Origin: Archangium sp.
Lineage (GTDB): Bacteria > Myxococcota > Myxococcia > Myxococcales > Myxococcaceae
NCBI GenBank assembly: GCA_016793585.1
Contig: JAEUJR010000058.1
Span: forward strand, 1 to 8,170
Direction of reading: 5' to 3'
DNA length: 8,170 nt
The translations under genes and the position numbers were made by a program. Below are positions 1 to 5,591 of this stretch, piece by piece (positions within the stretch are counted from its first letter, which is position 1; each line of letters opens with the position of its first letter). The notes beneath the pieces were generated by a model. That model saw nothing but the letters and a program-made list of their open reading frames with translations. It searched no databases and was not told the DNA's origin.

Positions 1-501
1 CACGCCACGTTCTCGCCTTCGCGCCGCTTCCGCATCGACTGCACCATCGACTTCAAGCACCCGCTGATCTCCGATCAGCAGTTCACGCTCGAGTTCAGCG
101 ATCACTCCTTCGTTCGTGAAGTCGCGCGCGCGCGCACGTTCGGTTTCCTCCGTGACGTCGATCGCCTGCGCCAGATGGGCCTGGCCCGCGGTGGCTCGCT
201 CGACAACGCGGTGGTGGTCGACGACTTCTCGATTCTGAACCCCGAAGGCCTGCGGTTCCCCGACGAGTTCGTGCGCCACAAGCTGCTCGACGCGCTCGGA
301 GACGTGGCGCTGCTCGGCAAGCCGGTGATCGGCGCGATGACGGCCTACAAGACGGGTCACGCGCTGAACCAGCGGCTCGTCGCGAAGGTGCTCAGCGACC
401 CGCAGAACTACGAAGTCGTTCGTGCCCGTGGCCGCGATCTCTCGAACGCGCGCCTCGAGGTGAACGACCTCGCCGGAGTGCTCGCGCCGCACGCGGCGTG
501 A
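1..501 (+). CDS. lpxC: UDP-3-O-acyl-N-acetylglucosamine deacetylase, C-terminal part (5' end outside window)
   Basis: LpxC is the cytoplasmic zinc amidase that removes the acetyl group from UDP-3-O-acyl-GlcNAc, the committed step of lipid A synthesis. Frame 1 is open from the first base to the TGA at 499-501, giving 166 residues. These align by eye with the E. coli enzyme from about its residue 146 to the end. The signature RARTFGFLRD is present. FVRHKLLDALGD carries the zinc ligands His93 and Asp97 (window numbering; E. coli His238 and Asp242) and Asp101 (Asp246). TAYKTGHALN carries His120 (His265). The first zinc ligand (His79 in E. coli) and the catalytic Glu lie outside the window. All key residues visible are intact, and the C-terminus is of normal length with a short Ala-rich tail. 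Identification is secure; the true start cannot be seen. Confidence 0.97.
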   Translation, partial: HATFSPSRRFRIDCTIDFKHPLISDQQFTLEFSDHSFVREVARARTFGFLRDVDRLRQMGLARGGSLDNAVVVDDFSILNPEGLRFPDEFVRHKLLDALGDVALLGKPVIGAMTAYKTGHALNQRLVAKVLSDPQNYEVVRARGRDLSNARLEVNDLAGVLAPHAA

Positions 502-521
502 CATTCCTTCAAGCAGCGGCA

Positions 522-546
522 GCGACCTCACCGCAGGATGGGTCGC
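522..546 (+). promoter_or_regulatory. Small hairpin displaying the ribosome binding site of the YjbR-family gene
   Basis: GCGACC (522-527) and GGTCGC (541-546) can pair as a perfect 6-bp stem around a 13-nt loop. The loop contains AGGA (535-538), the only Shine-Dalgarno-like sequence before the ATG at 548, spaced 9 nt from it. The stem ends one base before the start codon. The pairing is seen directly; any effect on translation is inference, and a 6-bp stem in GC-rich DNA can arise by chance. The rest of the 46-nt gap after lpxC shows no terminator. Confidence 0.2.
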
Positions 547-547
547 G

Positions 548-934
548 ATGAAGCGTGCCCGAAACAAGAAGGCCGAAGCGATCGTCGAGAAGCTGCGCGC
601 CAAGTGTCTGTCGTTCCCCGAGGCCGTCGAGCGCCTGTCGCACGGTGAGCCGAACTGGTTCGCGGGCAAGGGCAAGTGCTTCGCGTCGCTCGACGATCGC
701 CACCACGGCGCGGCGCATCTCTCGGTGTGGCTGCCGCAGCCTCCTGGCGTTCAGCAGGATTTGATGGAGCTCGACCCGTCGAGGTTCTTCAAGCCTCCGT
801 ACGTCGGCAGCGCGGGGTGGGTCGGCGTGGTGCTCGACGAGAAACCCGATTGGGCGGTCGTCGATCGGCTGCTCCGTGAAGCGTACCTGCACGTCGCCGG
901 GGTGAAGCTGCGTCAGCGACTGCTCGGCGGGTAG
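548..934 (+). CDS. MmcQ/YjbR-family protein
   Basis: The product is 128 residues, the usual size for this family (formerly DUF419), whose members have a CyaY-like alpha/beta fold and are often labelled DNA-binding although the cellular role is poorly defined. Family features seen in order: a Lys/Arg-rich N-terminus, SFPEAVERLSHGEPNWF (about 22-38), GKGKCFASL (41-49), and the C-terminal block FFKPPYVGSAGWVGVVLD (80-97) followed by an amphipathic helix, DRLLREAYLHVA (106-117). There is no signal peptide or membrane segment, so the product should be cytoplasmic. The ATG at 548 has AGGA 9 nt upstream. It follows lpxC by 46 nt on the same strand and could share its transcript, but nothing links the functions. 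The TAG stop is in frame with the next gene's GTG, with 33 nt between them. Confidence 0.88.
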   Translation: MKRARNKKAEAIVEKLRAKCLSFPEAVERLSHGEPNWFAGKGKCFASLDDRHHGAAHLSVWLPQPPGVQQDLMELDPSRFFKPPYVGSAGWVGVVLDEKPDWAVVDRLLREAYLHVAGVKLRQRLLGG

Positions 935-967
935 TGCGCGTCGGCGCCCTGTGCTCTCTTTCGCGGC

Positions 968-3088
968 GTGCGTCGCGCGTGGCTCCTCGTCATCGCCCTC
1001 GGCTGTGGGTGCACGTGCCGCCCGCCCAGCGTCACGCCCATCGAGCTGAAGCTGCGCGCAGAGCCGACCCAGCTCGATCTCGGCCGCCCGTGGACGCAGA
1101 CGACCGTCGCGGCTCCGCTCACGATCATCAACGACTCGCGCGGCTCGGCGACGGTCGACGTGGTCATCGAAGGCGGGGGCTTCTCGGCGCCGACGACGCT
1201 GATGCTGACGCCGGGAGACAACCCGATCGAGGTGAGTGCCACCTCTGACGTCGCCGGCGCGAAGGACGGCGTCTTGCGCCTCGTGCTCGAAGGCCAGCAG
1301 CTGCTCCAGGTGCCGCTGGCCGTCACCTTCCGCGAGCCGCCCGACTGTGGGCAGGCCAGCGAGTGCTCGACGCTGCGCTTCGATCGCCAGACGAGTCAGT
1401 GCGTCTTCGAGCCGCGCACCAATGGTGTCACCTGCGGGCTCAGCGATCGGTGTCTCTTCGACGGGCGCTGTCTCAACGGCGAGTGCGTTGGCCAGCCCGT
1501 GCAATGCGATGACGACGACCCCTGCACCGTCGACGTCTGCGAGACCGTGCGTGGCTGTGTCGCGTTGCCGCGCAGCTGCCCGAACCCGTCGCCGTGCCTC
1601 ACCGGCGTCTGCTCGCGTGATGGCGGCTGTGGCTCCGTGCCGGTCGTCGATGGCCAGCGCTGTGGAAACCTGAGCGCGACCTCGTGCACGTCGGTCGAGA
1701 TCTGCGTGAACGGCCAGTGCGTCGAGCGCGATCCTCCCGATGGGTTCCTCTGCTCGGTGGCGAGCCCCTGTCGTGGCGAAGGGCGGTGTCAGGGCGACGT
1801 CTGCGTGGTTCCGCCGGCGCGGCCGCTCGTCGCGACGTGGGAAGCGGGAGGCCTGCTCGAAGATGGCGGTGTCGGCGATCAGTGGACTGACGTGTTCGTG
1901 GGCGTCGAGGGTGGGGTGGTACTCTCGAGCTACTTCGGTACGCCGCCGATGGTGCAGGCGCCGACGGGCCGGCGGTTGCCCGCTGCCTCTCGGCGGTGCC
2001 TCGCGTGGAACGATCTCGTGGTCTGCGCCGACGCGCCTGCGCAGGCCGTCACGGCGGTGAGCGCGCGCACCGGCATTCCGGCGTGGGTGTACTCGCGCGT
2101 GCTGGTCGATCTGCCGTCGCTCGCCCTGCCTGACTGGGAGACGTTTCTCGCGCGACTCGTGGTGCTGGGCCCCACGCGGCTCGGGGTGCTCTACGAGTCG
2201 CGGCGCATCGAGGCCATGCGCGAGACGAACTGCCGGCGCTTCTCGTTCGTGGTGCTCGACGACGCGGGGCAGCGGGTGGTGGCGCGCCTCATCGACGACC
2301 CGATCTTCCTCGCCTGCAATCACCCGCACTCGTACGGCGTCGCATCGGACCCGCAGGGCAACCTCTTCTTCGCCTTCACCCCGAGCGCCAACGTGTCTCC
2401 GGCGTTGCCCGACCCCAACGCGGCAGGCACGGTGATCATGAGCTACTCGCCAGCCGGCGTGCGGCGGTGGCGGCACTTCGTGGCCAACATGCCCGGAGGC
2501 GAGATCGCCGTTGGCCGCGGGCTCATCACCGTGGAAGCCGGGCAGTCGATCTACGACGCGGCGCGCGGCGTGGTGGTCGACACCTTCAGCATTCCTTTCG
2601 GAGAGGGGTTGATCGCCGACGAGTGGGTGGTGGCGGGCCCGAAGGGGGTCGACGTCGAGCTGCGCCAGCCCGGCACCGACGGCGGTTCGGTGCGCTTCGC
2701 CTCTGGCGCGATGGCGACCTCACGCAGCGGGCTGCGGGGCGCCTCGTGGAATGGGGCGGCGGTCGCGCTCCGGCTGTCGGAGGCCAGCGGTACCGCCCTG
2801 CTCGAGGCGTTTCCGCTCTCCCGCTTCCAGTCGGGCACGGTGCAGCCGTTGTGGAGCTGCGAGGTGCCTGACGGCGGCTCTCCCGTCTCGTTCGAGGTGA
2901 AGCCAGGCGCGCTGGTGATCATGAGCGACCCGCAGCCGGGAGGCGCCGGCCTCTGCGAGAACTGCGACCCACCGTGGGCGCTGACGCACAGCCGCTTCTT
3001 CGAGGTGCCCGTGCCGCGCATCGAGCCGCCCCGCATGCCGTGGCCGGGGCCGTGGGGTGGTGCGGGGCACGATCACCAGGAAGACTGA
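968..3088 (+). CDS. Large Cys-rich surface lipoprotein: Ig-like domain, CTDC-type Cys repeats and probable beta-propeller
   Basis: The product has 706 residues. The start is GTG 968, the first possible start after the in-frame TAG of the preceding gene; no clear Shine-Dalgarno is seen. The N-terminus is a short lipoprotein signal (Arg2-Arg3, hydrophobic 4-12, lipobox-like ALGC with Cys13 as probable lipidated residue). Residues about 25-122 look like an ASH/Hydin-type immunoglobulin-like domain (beta-rich, with a LTIIND-like strand and LTPGDNPIEV). Residues 127-279 hold 23 cysteines, 20 of them in five four-Cys modules; CDDDDPCTVDVC (180-191) matches the slime-mould CTDC repeat pattern. Residues about 286-706 are beta-strand-rich and Gly/Val-rich; VTAVSARTGIPAWVYS (361-376) resembles a PQQ-type propeller repeat. 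The likely location is the outer membrane or cell surface. The exact function is unknown. The DsbA-like gene next door could form its disulfides. Confidence 0.82.
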   Translation: MRRAWLLVIALGCGCTCRPPSVTPIELKLRAEPTQLDLGRPWTQTTVAAPLTIINDSRGSATVDVVIEGGGFSAPTTLMLTPGDNPIEVSATSDVAGAKDGVLRLVLEGQQLLQVPLAVTFREPPDCGQASECSTLRFDRQTSQCVFEPRTNGVTCGLSDRCLFDGRCLNGECVGQPVQCDDDDPCTVDVCETVRGCVALPRSCPNPSPCLTGVCSRDGGCGSVPVVDGQRCGNLSATSCTSVEICVNGQCVERDPPDGFLCSVASPCRGEGRCQGDVCVVPPARPLVATWEAGGLLEDGGVGDQWTDVFVGVEGGVVLSSYFGTPPMVQAPTGRRLPAASRRCLAWNDLVVCADAPAQAVTAVSARTGIPAWVYSRVLVDLPSLALPDWETFLARLVVLGPTRLGVLYESRRIEAMRETNCRRFSFVVLDDAGQRVVARLIDDPIFLACNHPHSYGVASDPQGNLFFAFTPSANVSPALPDPNAAGTVIMSYSPAGVRRWRHFVANMPGGEIAVGRGLITVEAGQSIYDAARGVVVDTFSIPFGEGLIADEWVVAGPKGVDVELRQPGTDGGSVRFASGAMATSRSGLRGASWNGAAVALRLSEASGTALLEAFPLSRFQSGTVQPLWSCEVPDGGSPVSFEVKPGALVIMSDPQPGGAGLCENCDPPWALTHSRFFEVPVPRIEPPRMPWPGPWGGAGHDHQED

Positions 3089-3146
3089 GCGAGCAGCCAG
3101 TCAGGCTGGTTGCGAAGGGGGAGGGGGTGGCCTATGCGCCCGCTCC

Positions 3147-4205
3147 ATGACCAACCCTCTGCGCAGTGCCTTCTTCGCAGTGTCGATCGCCTTCGCGCTC
3201 GTCGGCTGCAAAAACGAAAACGGTGGTGGCGCCAAGACGCCGCCCGCTGCGCAGGTGCAGCTCGTCTCTGCCGAGAACCCTGACACGGTGCTCGCGAAGC
3301 TCAACGGCAAGGAGATCAAGCTGAAGGACGTCGACGACGTCGTCGGCGCGAAGATCAAGGAGCTCGACAAGCAGAAGTTCGAGACGCGCAAGCAGGGCCT
3401 CGAGCAGCTGATCGTGCAGTCGCTGGTGAAGGACGCGGCCGGCAAGGAAGGCAAGACCGAGGAGCAGTTCCTCAAGGCGAACATCGACGAGAAGCTGCCG
3501 CCGCCGCCCGACGCCGAGATCGCGAAGGTGTTCGAAGAGAACAAGGCGCAGATGCCGCCCGGCTCGACGCTCGAGTCGATGCGGCCGCAGATCATCGGCT
3601 TCCTGCAGCAGGAGCAGAAGCGGCAGATCGCGATGAAGCTGTTCGGCGACCTCCGCGCCAAGGCGCAGGTGCAGGTGCTGCTGTCGGAGCCCCGCGTGAC
3701 GGTCGAGGCCAAGGGCCCGGCGAAGGGCGCTTCGGAGGCGAAGGTCACGATCGTCGAGTTCTCGGACTTCCAGTGCCCGTTCTGCAGCAAGGCCGAGCCG
3801 AGCGTCGACGAGGTGATGAAGAACTACTCCGACAAGGTGAAGGTGGTGTTCCGTCACTTCCCGCTCGACTTCCACGAGAAGGCCTTCAAGGCGGCCGAGG
3901 GTGCGGCGTGCGCCGAGGAGCAGGGCAAGTTCTGGGAGTTCCACAAGACCCTGTTCGCCAACCAGGGCGCGATCGACGTGAACGATCTGAAGGCCCACGC
4001 GAAGACGCTCGGCCTCGACGCGGCGAAGTTCAACGAGTGCCTCGACGGCGGCAAGATGAAGGCGAAGGTCGACGCCGACATGGCGGCTGGCCGTGCGGTG
4101 GGCGTCAACGGCACGCCGGCGTTCTTCATCAACGGCATCGCGATCTCTGGCGCGCAGCCATACGAGAAGTTCAAGGAGATCATCGACTCCGAGCTCGCGA
4201 AGTAA
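3147..4205 (+). CDS. DsbA-family thiol:disulfide oxidoreductase lipoprotein with SurA-like N-terminal region
   Basis: The product has 352 residues from ATG 3147. This start is chosen because it opens directly on a lipoprotein signal (Arg6, hydrophobic 8-19, lipobox LVGC with Cys21). An in-frame extension to 3057 exists but would overlap the previous gene and bury the signal. Residues 44-180 are helical and charged; VLAKLNGKEIKLKDVDD (48-64) resembles the start of SurA/PpiC chaperones, but no PPIase domain follows. Residues 185-352 are a thioredoxin-fold DsbA domain (thioredoxin_4 type): the strand VTIVEFSDFQ, catalytic CPFC at 210-213, and the cis-Pro loop VNGTPAFFING with Pro324. Two further cysteines (255, 298) may pair. 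The protein should act in the periplasm, anchored to a membrane, oxidising or shuffling disulfides. Stop to pyrF start is 12 nt. The purine-rich tract at 3113-3127 is about 19 nt from this ATG, rather far for a ribosome binding site. Confidence 0.9.
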   Translation: MTNPLRSAFFAVSIAFALVGCKNENGGGAKTPPAAQVQLVSAENPDTVLAKLNGKEIKLKDVDDVVGAKIKELDKQKFETRKQGLEQLIVQSLVKDAAGKEGKTEEQFLKANIDEKLPPPPDAEIAKVFEENKAQMPPGSTLESMRPQIIGFLQQEQKRQIAMKLFGDLRAKAQVQVLLSEPRVTVEAKGPAKGASEAKVTIVEFSDFQCPFCSKAEPSVDEVMKNYSDKVKVVFRHFPLDFHEKAFKAAEGAACAEEQGKFWEFHKTLFANQGAIDVNDLKAHAKTLGLDAAKFNECLDGGKMKAKVDADMAAGRAVGVNGTPAFFINGIAISGAQPYEKFKEIIDSELAK

Positions 4206-4217
4206 TCGGGTTCGCCG

Positions 4218-4937
4218 ATGCCGACGGCACGAGACGCGATCGCGCTGGCTGCGGATCTTCCGCTGGCTGACGCGATCGCGCTGTACGACGAGGTCAAGGC
4301 GCACGTCGGCGTCGTGAAGGTCGGGCTCTCGCTCTTCGTCGAGCACGGCCCGGCCGCGGTGAAGGCGTTCACGTCGAAAGGCGCGCGCGTCTTCCTCGAT
4401 CTGAAGCTGCACGACATTCCGAACACGGTCGAGCTGGCGGCGAAGGCGGCTGGCTCCCTCGGCGTGGCGTACCTGACGGTGCACGCGGGTGGTGGCGAGC
4501 ACATGGTGCGCGGCGCCGTGGAGGGCGCGAAGGCGGGGGCTGCTGCGACTGGAGTCGCGCCTCCCGTGATTCTGGCGGTGACGGTGCTGACGTCGATGGA
4601 TGATCCGACGCTGCAGTCGGTGGGCGTCGAAGACCCCGCGCTGTTGCAGGTCGAGCGGCTCGCGGCGCTGGCGGCGAAGGCGGGAGCGGGCGGGCTGGTC
4701 TGTTCGGCGCGCGAGGTGAGCGACGTGCGGCGCGTGGTGGGCCCTTCGCTCGTGCTGTGTACGCCGGGCATTCGGCCGAAGGGCGTGGCGAGCAACGATC
4801 AGGCGCGAGTCGAGACCCCGGCGAGCGCGATCGCGGCGGGAGCGACGTTGCTGGTCGTCGGGCGGCCGATCACGCAGGCGAAGGATCGCGCGGCCGCGGC
4901 GAAGGCCCTGCACGACGAGGTTGCGTCCGCGCTCTGA
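4218..4937 (+). CDS. pyrF: Orotidine 5'-phosphate decarboxylase
   Basis: This cytoplasmic enzyme converts OMP to UMP, the last step of de novo pyrimidine synthesis. The product is 239 residues, normal for the bacterial (class I) enzyme. Motifs by residue: Asp13 in ALAAD (substrate-binding aspartate of the first strand), Lys34 in VKVGLSLF, the catalytic signature FLDLKLHDIPNTV at 59-71 with Asp61, Lys63 and Asp66 (the Asp-Lys-Asp tetrad residues), HAGGGEHM (89-96), VTVLTSM (121-127), TPGIRP (182-187), and the phosphate-binding VGRPIT (214-219) with Arg216. All catalytic residues are present. The ATG at 4218 lies 12 nt after the DsbA-like gene stop, with no strong Shine-Dalgarno, so coupling to that gene is plausible. 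It is the last clear plus-strand gene before the convergent gap. Other pyr genes are not in the window. Confidence 0.96.
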   Translation: MPTARDAIALAADLPLADAIALYDEVKAHVGVVKVGLSLFVEHGPAAVKAFTSKGARVFLDLKLHDIPNTVELAAKAAGSLGVAYLTVHAGGGEHMVRGAVEGAKAGAAATGVAPPVILAVTVLTSMDDPTLQSVGVEDPALLQVERLAALAAKAGAGGLVCSAREVSDVRRVVGPSLVLCTPGIRPKGVASNDQARVETPASAIAAGATLLVVGRPITQAKDRAAAAKALHDEVASAL

Positions 4938-5001
4938 GAGGGTGGGGCTCCGCAGTGCTGCCCTGTCTGACGAGCTGTTCGTCGCTCTCGTCCGCAGCAC
5001 C

Positions 5002-5020
5002 ACCCGCGTCATGCGCGGGT
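5002..5020 (+). terminator. Candidate weak terminator hairpin downstream of pyrF
   Basis: ACCCGCG (5002-5008) and CGCGGGT (5014-5020) form a perfect 7-bp GC-rich stem with loop TCATG, 64 nt after the pyrF stop. The stem can extend (ACC 4999-5001 with GGT 5025-5027) across a 4-nt bulge. The following bases, CCTTGGTTCT, contain only four to five T residues, so this is not a strong intrinsic terminator. On the other strand there is no T tract. Confidence 0.35.
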
Positions 5021-5172
5021 CCTTGGTTCTCCTGAACGGCTGCGAGACAACGCCCGGCGACATTCTGGCCAACCATGGGGTCCAACCTGCTCGGGGTGAA
5101 TGAGCGCAGGGAGACGAGATCTCGGACGGGAACGCTGAGTCCGGTCTTCAAGAGAAGATGGCGTCACGTTTT

Positions 5173-5197
5173 CGGTCACGCGCGCTCCGGCGAGCAG
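5173..5197. repeat. Imperfect direct repeat, copy 1 (partner 5598-5622)
   Basis: The 25-nt stretches 5173-5197 and 5598-5622 agree at 20 positions, sharing CGCG, GCTCC and CGAGCAG in the same spacing. Both are preceded by GTCAC and TTCGG, with a 3-nt gap difference. The second copy is the 3' end of the minus-strand six-Cys gene (its CSKEHASPK tail). This may be a decayed duplicate of that gene's end, or a chance match in GC-rich DNA. Confidence 0.3.
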
Positions 5198-5333
5198 CTT
5201 CTGACAGGGGCTTTCCCGAACTCGAGCAGAGCTGAAACGCCGTCAACGGCTCGTTCTTGAAGTTCTGAGCCAGCTCCGACTTGCAGGGCAGGGTCAGGCA
5301 GATGGCTGCCCAGAGCGAGCGAGGGGCCAGGCA

Positions 5334-5533
5334 GGTGCGCTCCGAAGCATCGAGTGAGAAGCATGGTGGACTGCAGGAAGAGCACCCATGCCTGTCCCCT
5401 TCGCAGCTCGAGATGGTTAGATAGTCTATCTAACCATCGGCGCCTTGAATTCCCGACCCAGCCACGGTCGCGGTGAAGCCGGACTCCGCACGTTCCATCG
5501 GACCAGGCGTCACTCGAGGCTTCGGAGCGCACC
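5334..5533. repeat. 24-bp inverted repeat (one mismatch) enclosing 152 nt
   Basis: The left arm 5334-5357 begins GGTGCGCTCCGAAG. The right arm 5510-5533 ends CTTCGGAGCGCACC. They are reverse complements at 23 of 24 positions, the single mismatch being 5349 against 5518. Similarity does not clearly continue outward or inward, and no target-site duplication is visible at the outer edges. The 152-nt interior holds the operator-like palindrome, close to the centre of symmetry. It could be a small MITE-like element, a structured RNA, or a cruciform. There is no transposase in the window. Confidence 0.7.
5412..5438. promoter_or_regulatory. Perfect 27-nt palindrome, operator-like
   Basis: GATGGTTAGATAG (5412-5424) is followed by a single T (5425) and its exact reverse complement (5426-5438). 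The core TTAGATAG-T-CTATCTAA is AT-rich in GC-rich surroundings. Size and near-perfect dyad symmetry are typical of operators bound by dimeric repressors such as TetR- or MarR-type regulators. This is a resemblance in form only; no known site is claimed. No regulator gene is in the window, and the nearest genes both end towards this site. It could also be a hairpin in RNA, but a 1-nt loop makes a DNA-binding site more natural. Confidence 0.55.
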
Positions 5534-5565
5534 GTTCTCGACACCGCTCACCCTGGTGCTGCTTG

Positions 5566-5590
5566 TCCGACGGCTATGCGTCACGTCGGA
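5566..5590 (-). terminator. Candidate hairpin at the 3' end of the minus-strand operon
   Basis: TCCGACG (5566-5572) and CGTCGGA (5584-5590) form a perfect 7-bp stem with an 11-nt loop, starting 1 nt after the stop codon of the minus-strand six-Cys gene. The position fits a terminator or a 3'-end-stabilising hairpin. No T tract follows on the minus strand, so intrinsic termination is unlikely to be strong. Confidence 0.3.
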
Positions 5591-5591
5591 G

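Larger units (their letters stand above)
4938..5591. other. 654-nt convergent intergenic region without a convincing gene
   Basis: This lies between the 3' end of pyrF (plus strand) and the 3' end of the six-Cys protein gene (minus strand), so no ordinary promoter is expected. It is somewhat less GC-rich than its flanks, especially around 5221-5280 and 5411-5438. It holds a hairpin after pyrF, small stems GGCAG/CTGCC (5297-5301 with 5306-5310) and GCCG/CGGC (5239-5242 with 5247-5250), a 24-bp inverted repeat, a perfect palindrome and a hairpin after the minus-strand gene. Short open frames exist (plus 4942-5103, 53 codons; minus 5148-5429 without an ATG; minus 5176-5544), but none has a recognisable domain, good start and ribosome binding site together. 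No tRNA or rRNA is recognised. Confidence 0.6.

Noticed and set aside
932..970. The YjbR-family stop codon is in frame with the next gene's GTG, suggesting a readthrough fusion
   Set aside because: A lipoprotein signal directly follows the GTG, which must be N-terminal to work. There is no sign of a readthrough context.
509..2476. Long open frame on the minus strand (655 codons) opposite the YjbR-family and Cys-rich lipoprotein genes
   Set aside because: It is antisense to two genes with clear protein features. Its translation is Arg/His/Ala-rich with no domain, the usual mirror of high G/C third positions.
3094..3108. CAGCC/GGCTG hairpin after the Cys-rich lipoprotein gene as a terminator
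   Set aside because: It has only a 5-bp stem and no following T tract, and the next gene starts within 40 nt.
3057..3146. N-terminal extension of the DsbA-like gene to 3057
   Set aside because: The extension overlaps the previous gene, is Gly/Arg-rich and would place 30 residues before the lipoprotein signal.
3132..5072. Long minus-strand open frame (646 codons) opposite the DsbA-like gene and pyrF
   Set aside because: It has low-complexity Arg/Leu/Asp-rich translation and no motif, and it lies opposite two secure genes.
5334..5533. CRISPR array or complete insertion sequence in the convergent gap
   Set aside because: There are only two repeat copies, in inverted orientation, with no spacer series, no transposase and no target duplication.
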